Below the pieces are notes generated by a model. That model worked only from the letters and a program-made list of their open reading frames with translations, searched no databases and had not been told where the DNA came from. The position numbers and the translations under genes are program-made. Of a DNA stretch of 64,000 nt, positions 25,170-33,848 are shown one piece after another (position 1 is the first letter of the stretch; each line of letters begins with the position of its first letter). Origin of the DNA: Enhydrobacter aerosaccus (GTDB lineage Bacteria > Pseudomonadota > Alphaproteobacteria > Reyranellales > Reyranellaceae); the NCBI GenBank assembly GCA_903832005.1, contig CAIKZO010000128.1:1-64000 (forward strand), read 5' to 3'.

Positions 25170-25265
25170 TGGCGGAAGAGAGTGGGAGTCGAACCCACTA
25201 AGAGCCGTCTGGCGACCCTCTCTGGCTTTGAAGGCCAGCCGCCCCACCGGGAGCGCTTCCCCTCC
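25170..25265 (-). tRNA. selC: Selenocysteine tRNA (anticodon TCA)
   Basis: A 96-nt tRNA with the tRNA-Sec layout. The 8-bp acceptor is GGAGGGGA/TCTCTTCC (two G-T wobble pairs). The long 6-bp D-stem is CGCTCC/GGGGCG with loop CGGT. Anticodon stem CTGGC/GCCAG holds loop CTTCAAA (anticodon TCA, 25229-25231 on the complement). It has a long variable arm, T-arm GTGGG-TTCGACT-CCCAC, discriminator G and encoded CCA. It inserts selenocysteine at UGA together with SelB. The gene lies 32 bases after selB on the same strand, so selA-selB-selC may be one transcript. Confidence 0.95.
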
Positions 25266-25297
25266 ATCACCATGATTGCCTCAGAACCGTCACGGTG

Positions 25298-27196
25298 TCA
25301 TCCCGCGATCGGGGGCCCGAACTGCTCGAGCTTTTGCGGCGCCGTGCGCCGGTGATCGCCACGCCGGATGGTGATGCCCTGGCGATCGAAGAATTCCAGG
25401 ATCAGGATCGCCAGCTTGCGGCCGTTGTCGAGCTTGTCGCGGAAGTCGGCGGCGGTGAAGTCGCGGCCGAAGGAGTTCGCAATGCCGACCATCTCGGCCA
25501 CTACCGGCCGCAGGAAGAACTGATCCGGCGCCACCTCAATCACGCGGCCAAGTTTGGCCAGCCGCTTCATCAGGCGACGCACGTCGACCTCGGGCACGCG
25601 ATAGGAGTCGGCGAAGTCCCGCACCCGTGGCGGCTTGAAGCGCTCACTGGCGAGAACAGCGGAAATCTTGTTCCACAGTTCCTCGTCGCGCGCGCCCAAC
25701 TTCAGTGAATGGCCGGGCAGGCGCACGACCGCGCCGTCGACCACGATGGTCTTGGCCTGGACTTCCGGGTCGAGCAGCGCGCGGAACACATCCGCCGGCC
25801 AGCGCTTTTTGGCCGCCACGCGCAGACGTTCGGGTGTCAGGCCGGGCGCGTCGGCGTTGCTTTGATGGAAGGCGGCGAGCGTCTCGACGAGATCCTTGCG
25901 GGCGTCTGCCAGGGTCGCATCCAGCAGGCCGAAACCACCAAGCTTCACGCCGCCCGCTTCCGCAAGCAGGCGATCGACTTCAGCGGGCCTGAGGTTGCGC
26001 GCCAGACCGAAGCGCTTCAGTTCGACGAAGCCGGTCTCGAGCCGCAGCAATTCCGACAGCACCGTCTCGTCACTCGCCCCTAAAGCCTCGACCTCGGCAA
26101 GCCGCCGCAGCGTGCGCCGATTGCGCGGCGGACCAAACGGATCGATCACCGCCGCACCGGCGATCGTGCGGGTGGCGGACGGATCGCGCAGCACCAGCCG
26201 GTCGCCGGCCAGCGCGCCGATCTTCTCTTCGAGCACGATCTGCGCCAGCCCCTCCGCACCCGGCGCCAGCCGGTCGCCCTGCAGCAACGCTACCCTGCCC
26301 ATCACATGCGCGGCGCCAAGATGAACGTGCACCGGCGCCCAGTGCTTCAGCGGATCCTTCTCCGCCGTCAGCACCTTCAGCCGGACGTCGAACCGGTCGG
26401 TGGGTGCGTGCAGCTCGGCGCTCACGACCCAGTCGCCGCGGCGCACCGACTCCTTCGACAGGCGAGGCCCGCTGAGATTGAGCGCGCAGCGTTCGCCGGC
26501 CCGGCCAACCTCTGCCGCCTTGTTCTGCGCATGGAGCGAACGCACGCGCGCTTCCAGGCCGGAGGGCGTCAGCAGCACATGGTCGTCGACCCTGATCTCG
26601 CCCGCATGGATCGTGCCCGTTACCACGACACCGGCGCCCGGCAGCACGAAGCAGCGATCGACCGCCAGCCGCGCGAAGCCAGTGGCGCCGCGCCGGCTCT
26701 CACCCAACGCCAGCAGCTTGGTCTTCAACTCGTCGATGCCCTGCCCGGTCACCGCCGAGACGGGAATGATCTCGGCGCCCTTCAGCGACGTGGTCGAGAT
26801 CAGCGTCTCGATCTCGGCCATGCGCTCCAGCATCTCGTCCTCGGTGGCGAGGTCGGATTTGGTGAGCGCCACCAGGCCGCGATCGAGGCCCAGCAGGTCG
26901 ATAATCTGCAGATGCTCGACGGTCTGCGGTTTGATGCCTTCTGCGGCCGATACGACCAACAGCGCGGCGTCGATGCCGGTGGCGCCGGCCAGCATGTTGT
27001 GCACGAAGCGCTCGTGGCCCGGCACGTCGACGAAGCCCAGCTGCCGCCCGTCGCCCAGGTCGCTGTAGGCATAGCCCAGGTCGATGGTGATGCCGCGCGC
27101 CTTCTCTTCCTTGAGACGGTCCGCATCGACGCCGGTCAGCGCCTTCACCAGCGCGGTCTTGCCGTGGTCGATGTGACCCGCGGTACCGACGATCAT
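25298..27196 (-). CDS. selB: Selenocysteine-specific elongation factor SelB
   Basis: A 632-aa translational GTPase. G1 is [13 protein letters not shown] (residues 4-16), G2 contains [11 protein letters not shown]3 is [12 protein letters not shown] and G4 is TKSD. EF-Tu-like beta domains follow to about residue 350, and the C-terminal ~280 residues are winged-helix repeats that bind the SECIS hairpin of selenoprotein mRNAs ([25 protein letters not shown] and [26 protein letters not shown]). It carries Sec-tRNA(Sec) to the ribosome. The ATG overlaps the selA stop by 4 bases (ATGA). Confidence 0.97.
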   Translation of the reverse strand: MIVGTAGHIDHGKTALVKALTGVDADRLKEEKARGITIDLGYAYSDLGDGRQLGFVDVPGHERFVHNMLAGATGIDAALLVVSAAEGIKPQTVEHLQIIDLLGLDRGLVALTKSDLATEDEMLERMAEIETLISTTSLKGAEIIPVSAVTGQGIDELKTKLLALGESRRGATGFARLAVDRCFVLPGAGVVVTGTIHAGEIRVDDHVLLTPSGLEARVRSLHAQNKAAEVGRAGERCALNLSGPRLSKESVRRGDWVVSAELHAPTDRFDVRLKVLTAEKDPLKHWAPVHVHLGAAHVMGRVALLQGDRLAPGAEGLAQIVLEEKIGALAGDRLVLRDPSATRTIAGAAVIDPFGPPRNRRTLRRLAEVEALGASDETVLSELLRLETGFVELKRFGLARNLRPAEVDRLLAEAGGVKLGGFGLLDATLADARKDLVETLAAFHQSNADAPGLTPERLRVAAKKRWPADVFRALLDPEVQAKTIVVDGAVVRLPGHSLKLGARDEELWNKISAVLASERFKPPRVRDFADSYRVPEVDVRRLMKRLAKLGRVIEVAPDQFFLRPVVAEMVGIANSFGRDFTAADFRDKLDNGRKLAILILEFFDRQGITIRRGDHRRTAPQKLEQFGPPIAG

Positions 27197-28572
27197 GCCG
27201 CCATCGTCTCCAGCTGCGCCGCGAAGGCCGCCTCGTCGTCGAGCGTGCGCAGGTCGAACAGCAATGCGCCCTCCTCGATGCGGCCGATCACCGGCACCGG
27301 CAGCTTGCGGAAAGTATCCGCCAATTTGTCCAGACCCTTGCCGCGCGCACAGAGCGCGAACGACGGCAGCAGGTCGACTGGCAGAGCGCCCGAGCCGATC
27401 TGGCCGCGCACCGGCTGAAGGCCGGCTTGATAGGCTGTGCCGATCGCGGCGGCAAAGAGCGGCAACAGGCGCTCAGCCTGGGCGCGGATCTCGAGCGGCG
27501 GCCGCGCAAGCGACCGGATCGTCGGCAGACGCTGCACCAACCGCTCGGGATCGGCATAGAGCCTAAGGGTTGCTTCGAGCGCCGCCAGCCGCACCTTGTC
27601 GAGACGCAGCGCACGCTTCAGCGGGTTCTTGGCGATGCGCTCGATCAGCGCCTTCTTGCCGACCACGAGACCCGCCTGCGGGCCGCCCAACAATTTGTCG
27701 CCGGAGAAAGTGACGACATCGATGCCGGCCTCGATCGCCTCACGCGCTGTCGGCTCATGCGGCAGGCCCCAGGTCTCGAGATCGACCAGCGTGCCGCTGC
27801 CGAGATCCTCGATCAGCGGCAGGCCTTTGGCGCGTGCGAGCGGCACGAGCTCGGCGGCGCTCACCGAATGGGTGAAGCCCTGCACCGCGTAGTTCGACGG
27901 ATGCACCTTCATGATCGCGCCCGTCTCGGGCCCGATCGCGGCTTCGTAGTCCTTGAGATGCGTGCGGTTGGTCGTGCCGACCTCGACAAGGCGGCAGCCG
28001 GCGCGGGCCATGATGTCGGGGATGCGGAAGGCGCCACCGATCTCGATCAATTCTCCGCGCGAGACGATAACTTCCTTGCCGGCCGCAAGTGCTGCCAGCA
28101 CCAGCAGCACGGCGCCTGCGTTGTTGTTGACGGCGGTGGCCGCTTCCGCCGCCGTCAGCCGGCAGAGCCAGGGCGAGATGTGGTCGTCACGCTCGCCGCG
28201 GCCGCCGTCGGCCAGATCGTATTCGAGCGTCGTGGGCGAGCGCATGGCCGCGACCGCCGCCTCGATCGCTTCTTCGGCCAGCAGCGCGCGGCCGAGATTG
28301 GTGTGCAGCACCGTGCCGGTGAGATTGAAGACACGCCGTTGCGAAGGTTCGAGCAGCGGCGCCAGGCGAGCCTCGCACCAAGCCGCGCAAGCGGCCTCGT
28401 CGGCCACGTCGGGCGTGCCGCGTTTGGCCTCGACCCAGGCACGCAAGGTCTCGACCAGCAGCTTGTGGCCGGCGCGCTGCTTCAGCGGCCCCAGCAGGGG
28501 CCAACCGGCCATGCGGTCGATGGAGAGCGGACGAGGAGGAGTGGCGCCTTCGGCGCGGTCGGCACGCGACAC
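27193..28572 (-). CDS. selA: L-seryl-tRNA(Sec) selenium transferase SelA
   Basis: A 459-aa PLP enzyme that converts Ser-tRNA(Sec) to Sec-tRNA(Sec) with selenophosphate. N-terminal tRNA-binding helices are followed by [32 protein letters not shown] and [11 protein letters not shown]. The PLP lysine is in [15 protein letters not shown]. The length fits the family. Start GTG 28572 is chosen because AGGGA lies about 6 bases upstream and similarity begins soon after; the frame is open much further upstream but lacks protein character. selD (selenophosphate synthetase) is not in the window. Confidence 0.95.
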   Translation of the reverse strand: MSRADRAEGATPPRPLSIDRMAGWPLLGPLKQRAGHKLLVETLRAWVEAKRGTPDVADEAACAAWCEARLAPLLEPSQRRVFNLTGTVLHTNLGRALLAEEAIEAAVAAMRSPTTLEYDLADGGRGERDDHISPWLCRLTAAEAATAVNNNAGAVLLVLAALAAGKEVIVSRGELIEIGGAFRIPDIMARAGCRLVEVGTTNRTHLKDYEAAIGPETGAIMKVHPSNYAVQGFTHSVSAAELVPLARAKGLPLIEDLGSGTLVDLETWGLPHEPTAREAIEAGIDVVTFSGDKLLGGPQAGLVVGKKALIERIAKNPLKRALRLDKVRLAALEATLRLYADPERLVQRLPTIRSLARPPLEIRAQAERLLPLFAAAIGTAYQAGLQPVRGQIGSGALPVDLLPSFALCARGKGLDKLADTFRKLPVPVIGRIEEGALLFDLRTLDDEAAFAAQLETMAA

Positions 28573-28655
28573 GTTGTTTCCCTGGGGCTTAAGGCCTGCC
28601 CCAAGATATGGCTGCGGAGGCGGGTCTCGCAACCCGCCTCCAACAGGCCATTTCG

Positions 28656-28814
28656 TTAGTGCGTGGCGGCCGCGATGGCGGTGCCGACGCGGACCAGGAC
28701 CAGAACGGCCGAAGCCGACAGGCCGATCAGAAGGGCCATACGGATCTGCGAGCCGCCGAAATCGTCGGCGAGCAGCGAACGGCCGAACGCGAGTGCGCGA
28801 GCAACGTGCATCAT
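28656..28814 (-). CDS. Flp-pilin-like small protein, degenerate
   Basis: A 52-aa protein with a pilin-like plan: a leader [21 protein letters not shown], then [31 protein letters not shown]. The Gly-x-x-Ile register and the 20-residue hydrophobic helix ending in VGTAI parallel Flp pilins (compare ATAIEYTLIASLI at 14784), but Arg-Met stands where Glu-Tyr should be. GGGGA lies about 7 bases before ATG 28814; ATG 28811 is the alternative. It is isolated between selA and an SGNH gene. It could be an Flp relic or simply a small membrane peptide. Confidence 0.5.
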   Translation of the reverse strand: MMHVARALAFGRSLLADDFGGSQIRMALLIGLSASAVLVLVRVGTAIAAATH

Positions 28815-28929
28815 TTTGAAATCCCCAAGATAGAACCCCGCCGGCCGGTGGGAACGAACCCCTTCGTCCCCAGTCGACCGACAATCCCTCGCCCCGCTGC
28901 AAGCAACGAGGCAAACCCACACAGAAGTA

Positions 28930-28964
28930 GCAGCGACGGTCGGGACCCCTCCGGCCGTCGCTGC
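28930..28964 (-). terminator. Long inverted repeat between the SGNH-like gene and the Flp-like gene
   Basis: GCAGCGACGG (28930-28939) and CCGTCGCTGC (28955-28964) form a perfect 10-bp stem with a 15-nt loop. Read on the minus strand it falls about 70 bases after the SGNH gene and before the small pilin-like gene. A T-tail is weak, so it could be a terminator or a leader hairpin. Confidence 0.45.
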
Positions 28965-29034
28965 AATTATATAGGCCAAGCCTCTGTATCAGTGGTTTCC
29001 GCAGTCGCTACGAATTGTATCTTTTGTCGCCGTA

Positions 29035-30282
29035 TCAGGGCTTCTTCTGCAGGCCCCAGGTGTCGGCGATCTTCTCGGCCATGCGGGAGGCCATCAGGCG
29101 ATAGCCCTGGCTCTCGCCGGTCTTGGGATCGCGCATGAAGTGGATGTGGTCGGCGTAGAGCCGCTCCTTCTCGTCCTTCAATATGTCGCCCAGGTCGTAG
29201 ATCGGCAGGCCCTTGTCCTTGAGCGTCATCATGCCGGTCACGATGCGGCGGTAGAGCTCGCCGTAGCTCAGGTCGCCCGCGTCCTTCTTCTCCTCTTCCG
29301 TCAGCACCTTGCCGTAGGCCGGCGCGGGCTGCAGGAAGTAGGCACTCTTCACGCCGTTGTCCTTGGCGATCGCCTCGATGCCGCGCTCGTACTTCTGGTA
29401 GAGCGCGAGCTGCACCGCGAACTCGAGGTCGTGGTCCTTGCGGATCTCCTCGGGCATGGCGAACAGGCCGGGCAAGGTCGTCTTCTTGGTCGACTTGAAG
29501 ATGTCCTTGCTCTTGGCCACCGACTCGATGCCGCGGATGAGCATGTAGGCGGCGTGGCTGTGGCCCAGGACCGCATTCTGCGACAGCACGCCCGCGACGC
29601 GACCGATCACCCAGCCGATCGCCGCATCGCCGAAGTTCTCGTCGGCGACGAAGGGATTGACGTCGATGAAGTTGCTGAGCGGCCGCTCCAGGCGCTCCGT
29701 CGCGCCGGGATAGAAGAGGTAATATTCGTTGAAGCCGTCGAGCGACACCACGGCGTCGACCGAGGTGACGTACATCGAGAACAGGATGAACTGCTGCGGC
29801 TCCTTCCAGGCGCCGTCACCGCCGTTCAGCACCAGGAACGGCTTGCCGTTGGGGCTGACGTAATGCTTGTTCAGTTCCTCTTCGAGATACTTGGGCGCCG
29901 GCGGCGAGGGCCAGTTCTGCGCCATCTGCGAGGCGACCGACCCGCCGACCAGCATGATCGTGTAACGATCGGCGCGCTTGATCACCGGGAAGTCGTCGTT
30001 GAACAGGCCGACGTTGTTCACGTTGTCGATGCCGCATGGCGGATTGCCGTGATGCACGAAGCCCACGTACGGGTGCGGGAACAGCGTATCGACGTAGCGG
30101 CACGCCCCCTTCGTCAGGTCGCGCACGTAGGTGTTCTGCGTGCGCTCGTAGAGTTCCGACGCGGGCGTGTAGTGGCCGTCCTCGAGATAGAGCCAGACGA
30201 TGGCGGTGCCTTCGATCGCCACCAGGGCCATCACGATGCCCAGAAGAGTGGTGACCCACCCGAAGATGCGCTGCTTCATCAT
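29035..30282 (-). CDS. SGNH-hydrolase-like protein with N-terminal membrane anchor
   Basis: A 415-aa protein with one membrane helix (residues ~8-28) and a periplasmic body. It has SGNH-like blocks: VGGSVASQMAQNW (block I, GGS in place of GDS), LNGGDGAWKEPQQ (block II/III region) and LYADHIHFM near 380 (block V Asp-His). This arrangement occurs in O-acetyl-transfer or esterase proteins of polysaccharide systems. Start 30282 (second ATG 30279) is 7 bases after the stop of the molybdenum hydroxylase gene, so the two may be co-transcribed without an obvious functional link. Substrate unknown. Confidence 0.65.
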   Translation of the reverse strand: MMKQRIFGWVTTLLGIVMALVAIEGTAIVWLYLEDGHYTPASELYERTQNTYVRDLTKGACRYVDTLFPHPYVGFVHHGNPPCGIDNVNNVGLFNDDFPVIKRADRYTIMLVGGSVASQMAQNWPSPPAPKYLEEELNKHYVSPNGKPFLVLNGGDGAWKEPQQFILFSMYVTSVDAVVSLDGFNEYYLFYPGATERLERPLSNFIDVNPFVADENFGDAAIGWVIGRVAGVLSQNAVLGHSHAAYMLIRGIESVAKSKDIFKSTKKTTLPGLFAMPEEIRKDHDLEFAVQLALYQKYERGIEAIAKDNGVKSAYFLQPAPAYGKVLTEEEKKDAGDLSYGELYRRIVTGMMTLKDKGLPIYDLGDILKDEKERLYADHIHFMRDPKTGESQGYRLMASRMAEKIADTWGLQKKP

Positions 30283-30289
30283 GCTCTCG

Positions 30290-32587
30290 TTATTTGCGGG
30301 CTTCCTGGATCGCCTGCCACACCCTTTGCGGCGTGGCCGGCATCTGGATATTGCGGACGCCAAGTGGCCACAATGCGTCCATCACCGCGTTGATCACCGT
30401 CGGCGTCGAGCCGACCGCGCCCGACTCGCCCACGCCCTTGGCGCCGATCGGGTTGGACTTGGACGGCACCGAATCGTCGAGCTGGTTGTTGAAGGTCGGG
30501 AAAGTTCCGGCCCGCGGCATCGCATAGTCCATGAAAGAGCCGGTGATGAGCTGGCCCGAGTCGCGGTCGTAGACGTTCTCCTCGAGCAGGGCCTGGCCCA
30601 CGCCCTGCGCCACGCCGCCATGGATCTGGCCGAACACGATCGGCCGGTGCAGCGGACGGCCGACGTCGTCGACGGTGGTGTAGCGCTTCAGCTCGACCTG
30701 GCCGGTGTCGGGATCGATCTCGACCTCGCCGACATGCGCGCCGTTGGGCCAGGCAATGCCGTCGACCGTGTTCACATTCTCGATGAAGATGCGCTTGTCG
30801 GGCTGCTTGGCCGCCAGTTCGCCGAGGCCAATGCCGCGATCGGTGCCGGTGATGGTGAAGCGGCCAGCTGCGTAAACGATGTCGGCGGTGCTCGCCTCCA
30901 GCGCGTCGGCGGCCAACTCCTTGCCCTTGTCGACCAGCTTCTCGCTGCCCGAGAGCACGGCCGAACCGCCGATGTAGGCCGAGCGCGAGCCCATCGAGCC
31001 GACGCCGCCCACCTTGTCCGAATCGCCCATGGCAATGGTGATCTTGGAGGGATCGACGCCGAGGATCTCCGACGCGAGCTGGGTGAAGCTGGTCTCCAGC
31101 CCCTGCCCCATGCCCTGTGTGCCCATCCAGATGGTGATGGTGCCATCGGCCTTGGCCTCGTAGTGCGCCATCTCGTTCATCACCATGGCGCTGGTCCACT
31201 CGACGTAGGACGCGAGCCCGCGGCCATAGAGCTTGCCGCGCTTCTCGGCCTCGGCCTTGCGCGCGGGGAAGCCGTTCCAGTCGGACGCCTCGAGCGTCTT
31301 GGTGAGGAACAGGTTGAAGTCGCCGGTGTCGTATTTCTCGCCGACGGCCGTGGTGTACGGCATCTGCTCGGGCCGCACGAAGTTGCGGCGGCGCAGTTCG
31401 GCCGGATCGATACCGATCTGGCGTGCCGCGGTGTCCATCAGTCGCTCGAGATCGAGCAGGCATTCCGGACGGCCCGCGCCGCGATAGGCGCCGACGGTGC
31501 CGGTGTTGGTCAGCACGCAGGTGATCGCGAGATCGACCAGCGGCACGGTGTAAGTGCCGGTCGCGACCTTGGGGCCGACGAACAACGGAATGGCGATGCC
31601 GCCGCCCGACGGATAGGCGCCGACATTGGCAAAGGCTTCCATACGCAGCCCGAGGATCTTGCAATCCTTGTCGAGCGCGAGCGACATCTTGTGCAACTGG
31701 TCACGGCCGGAAGTGGCGGCAGCGAATTCCTCGCTACGCTCGGCGCGCCACTTGGTCGGACGCTTCAACACCTTGGCGACCCACACCGCGATCGACTCGT
31801 CGGGCTGGATGTTGGTGCGCATGCCGAAGCCGCCGCCGATGTCGCGTACCAGCACGCGCACCTTGTCCTTCGGCATCTTCAGGATGATGTCGGCCAGGCT
31901 GTCGCGCGTGACCGAGGGATTCTGGCTGCCGATGTGCACGAGGATGCGGTCGCCCTCCCACTCGGCCATGACCGCGCGCGGCTCCATCGCGTTCACGATC
32001 AGGCGCTGATGCACGACGTCGACCGAGACGACATGCGCAGCGGCCTTGAAGGCGGCATCGGCCTTGGCGGCGTCGCCGAAACGGTTGAAGCCCACTCGGT
32101 TGCCGGGCGCGCCCTGCCAGACCTGCGGCGCGTCGGGCTTCAGCGCATCGTCGATCTCGGTGACAGACGGCAGCTGCTCGTATTCGATCTCGACCAGCTC
32201 GACGGCGTCGGTCGCTTGCGCACGCGTGTCGGCCACGACAGCGGCGACCACTTCACCGACGTAGCGCACCACGTCCTTCGCCATCGGGCGGCGCGGCGTC
32301 ATGTCGGGCTTCTTGCCGTCGGCATTGGGGAACATCGCAGGCAGGACGAAGTAGCCGCTGCCCTCCTTCTCCATGTCGGCCCAGGTGTAGACCGCGACCA
32401 CACCCGGCGCCTTCAGGGCGGCCGAGGTGTCGATCTTGAGGACCTTCGCGTGGGCGTGCGGCGAGCGCACCAGCACGACATGGACCTGGTTCGGCCGCAC
32501 CTGGTTGTCCGTGAAGCCGCCCTTGCCGGTGAGCAGCCGGTCGTCCTCGACACGCTTGATGTACTGAGCCTTACCGAACACGGCCAT
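30290..32587 (-). CDS. Xanthine dehydrogenase family molybdenum-binding subunit (CoxL-like form II)
   Basis: A 765-aa molybdenum hydroxylase large subunit. The N-terminal domain has PGVVAVYTWADM and RYVGEVVAAVVAD. The Mo-binding domain has IGGGFGMR, the loop VGAYRGAGRPE (the AYRGAGR form II signature, distinct from the AYRCSFR of true CO dehydrogenase), TQGMGQGLET, and the catalytic Glu in GAKGVGESGA. Form II enzymes hydroxylate diverse aldehydes or N-heterocycles. The FAD (CoxM) and [2Fe-2S] (CoxS) subunits are not adjacent, which is unusual. Start ATG 32587 is followed by MAVFGKAQYIKRVEDDRLLTG, a normal N-terminus. Confidence 0.92.
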   Translation of the reverse strand: MAVFGKAQYIKRVEDDRLLTGKGGFTDNQVRPNQVHVVLVRSPHAHAKVLKIDTSAALKAPGVVAVYTWADMEKEGSGYFVLPAMFPNADGKKPDMTPRRPMAKDVVRYVGEVVAAVVADTRAQATDAVELVEIEYEQLPSVTEIDDALKPDAPQVWQGAPGNRVGFNRFGDAAKADAAFKAAAHVVSVDVVHQRLIVNAMEPRAVMAEWEGDRILVHIGSQNPSVTRDSLADIILKMPKDKVRVLVRDIGGGFGMRTNIQPDESIAVWVAKVLKRPTKWRAERSEEFAAATSGRDQLHKMSLALDKDCKILGLRMEAFANVGAYPSGGGIAIPLFVGPKVATGTYTVPLVDLAITCVLTNTGTVGAYRGAGRPECLLDLERLMDTAARQIGIDPAELRRRNFVRPEQMPYTTAVGEKYDTGDFNLFLTKTLEASDWNGFPARKAEAEKRGKLYGRGLASYVEWTSAMVMNEMAHYEAKADGTITIWMGTQGMGQGLETSFTQLASEILGVDPSKITIAMGDSDKVGGVGSMGSRSAYIGGSAVLSGSEKLVDKGKELAADALEASTADIVYAAGRFTITGTDRGIGLGELAAKQPDKRIFIENVNTVDGIAWPNGAHVGEVEIDPDTGQVELKRYTTVDDVGRPLHRPIVFGQIHGGVAQGVGQALLEENVYDRDSGQLITGSFMDYAMPRAGTFPTFNNQLDDSVPSKSNPIGAKGVGESGAVGSTPTVINAVMDALWPLGVRNIQMPATPQRVWQAIQEARK

Positions 32588-32664
32588 AGACGCACTCCTG
32601 ATTAAGTCCGGCGGGACTATAGCCCCGGTCAGGTGTGGAACAACCCGCGACCTCTTTACTTTTC

Positions 32665-32746
32665 ATCCTCGCGAGGATCGGCCCAAAACGCTGCCCGGTC
32701 TGGAACCGATGCCAATCCTCGCAAGCCCTCGCGAGTGGCTCGCGAG
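32665..32746. promoter_or_regulatory. Cluster of three CTCGCGAG palindromes upstream of the molybdenum hydroxylase gene
   Basis: CTCGCGAG occurs at 32668-32675 (inside a perfect 14-bp palindrome ATCCTCGCGAGGAT, 32665-32678), 32728-32735 and 32739-32746. The first lies about 80 bases before the start of the gene ending at 30290. The last two are spaced by 11 bases, one helical turn. This looks like a multi-site operator, though GC-rich palindromes also arise by chance. The rest of the 32588-32853 gap is comparatively AT-rich with no gene seen. Confidence 0.4.
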
Positions 32747-32853
32747 GAATGCATGGATCGTGCGAAAATTTGGCAAACAGCCAGCGGACGCGAGAATCGA
32801 AGTCATCTATTCAGTATAGCTATTTCCGCAATTAAATTCAACGCGGAAATCGC

Positions 32854-33345
32854 TTATTTGGCCGTCGTCGCCGCCAGTCCTGCCGCGGCGATCTCGCCGT
32901 CCTGGGGGGCGGTGCCGCCGGCCGCCCCGATCGCGCCCGCGATCTTGCCGTCGATCACGATCGGCAGGCCGCCATCGATCGGCAGGATGCCCGGCAGGCC
33001 GGACATGCGCGGCGTCGAGCTTCCGGGCGCCACGGAGTCTTGCAACGCCTTGGTCGGCCGCTTCACGCTGTTCGCCGTGACCGCCTTGCCCATGGCGATG
33101 TCGATGCTGGCGAGCTGGGTGTTGTCCATGCGCGCGAAGGCCACGAGCCGGCCGCCGCTGTCGACCACCGCGATGGCTTCCTGCAGCCCGTTCTTGCGCG
33201 CTTCGGCGACGGCCGCGGCGACCATTTTCGTCGCCACGTCCAAACTGACGCCCGGCCCATAAGGAGGCAGCGCCGGCGACGGCGTCTGGGCGAGTGCCGC
33301 GAGCGGTGCGACAGCGAGAACCAAGGCGACAGTAAACTTGATCAT
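32854..33345 (-). CDS. GlcG/HbpS-family heme-binding-like protein, exported
   Basis: A 163-aa protein with a signal peptide (residues 1-19, ALA|Q). The body has the GlcG/HbpS fold pattern: SLDVATKMVAAAVAEARKNG, AIAVVDSGGRLVAFARMDNTQLASIDIAMGKA and LPIVIDGKIAGAIGAAGGTAPQDGEIAAAG. Members include the extracellular heme-binding HbpS and proteins of glycolate or cobalamin loci; the biochemical role in proteobacteria is mostly unknown. The start is ATG 33345. Confidence 0.82.
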   Translation of the reverse strand: MIKFTVALVLAVAPLAALAQTPSPALPPYGPGVSLDVATKMVAAAVAEARKNGLQEAIAVVDSGGRLVAFARMDNTQLASIDIAMGKAVTANSVKRPTKALQDSVAPGSSTPRMSGLPGILPIDGGLPIVIDGKIAGAIGAAGGTAPQDGEIAAAGLAATTAK

Positions 33346-33435
33346 GGTCGTTGGAGCCCCCGTTCGAGCGACTCCCGTCGAGCCGCCGGCGGACTATGCG
33401 CGAACCGGCCGCACAGGCCGGTCACATCTCGGTGT

Positions 33436-33836
33436 TCAAGGCCCCGGCGATTTGATCACAGTCGTGGTGCCGCTGTGTTGGATTTCACCATCGGAATTTT
33501 TTGTGGTCTCGCCGCTCCTCTTCAAGGTCTTGCCATCCGGCCCCACAGCCGTGCGGCTGTCGAGATACTCACCAGGCGCCAGCTGACGTTCATTGCTGTA
33601 GGTGTGGTGCCGCTTGCCCCGGTCACGTCACGACTTGCAGAGAGGCCGTCCGGAGACACGGACCGGCTGAGCGTGGCAGTCCCTTCGGGCGTCGCCACGG
33701 AGCGCTGCTCGGTCGCCCCACCGCCCCCGACTGTCCTGCTTTAGTTAACCTCCACCGGCCGACGTTGCGCCACAGCCGAGGACGCCCCAGCGACGACGAG
33801 CGCGCCGAGAAGCACGACATTTTTCAAGCTGATCAT
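33436..33836 (-). pseudogene. Decayed gene for a small secreted protein (nonsense codon plus frameshift)
   Basis: ATG 33836, 5 bases after GGAGGGG, opens a clear signal peptide (MISLKNVVLLGALVVAGASS, then AVAQ). Translation ends after 31 codons at TAA 33743-33741. The same frame then continues with protein-like sequence (ATEQRSVATPEGTATLSRSV) to about 33602. A one-base shift moves coding character to another frame (NERQLAPGEYLDSRTAVGPD, then KTLKRSG) that ends at TGA 33438-33436. A C-to-T change in a Gln codon and one lost base would restore a ~130-aa secreted protein. Family not recognised. The intact 31-codon frame alone could be expressed as a short peptide. Confidence 0.5.
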
Positions 33837-33848
33837 CACCCCTCCGGC

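Noticed and set aside
30200-32605. An 801-codon open frame on the plus strand
   Set aside because: Antisense to the molybdenum hydroxylase gene; composition is typical of the complement of a GC-rich gene.
33741-33743. Reading the stop in the decayed secreted-protein gene as selenocysteine
   Set aside because: The codon is TAA, not TGA, and a separate frameshift follows.
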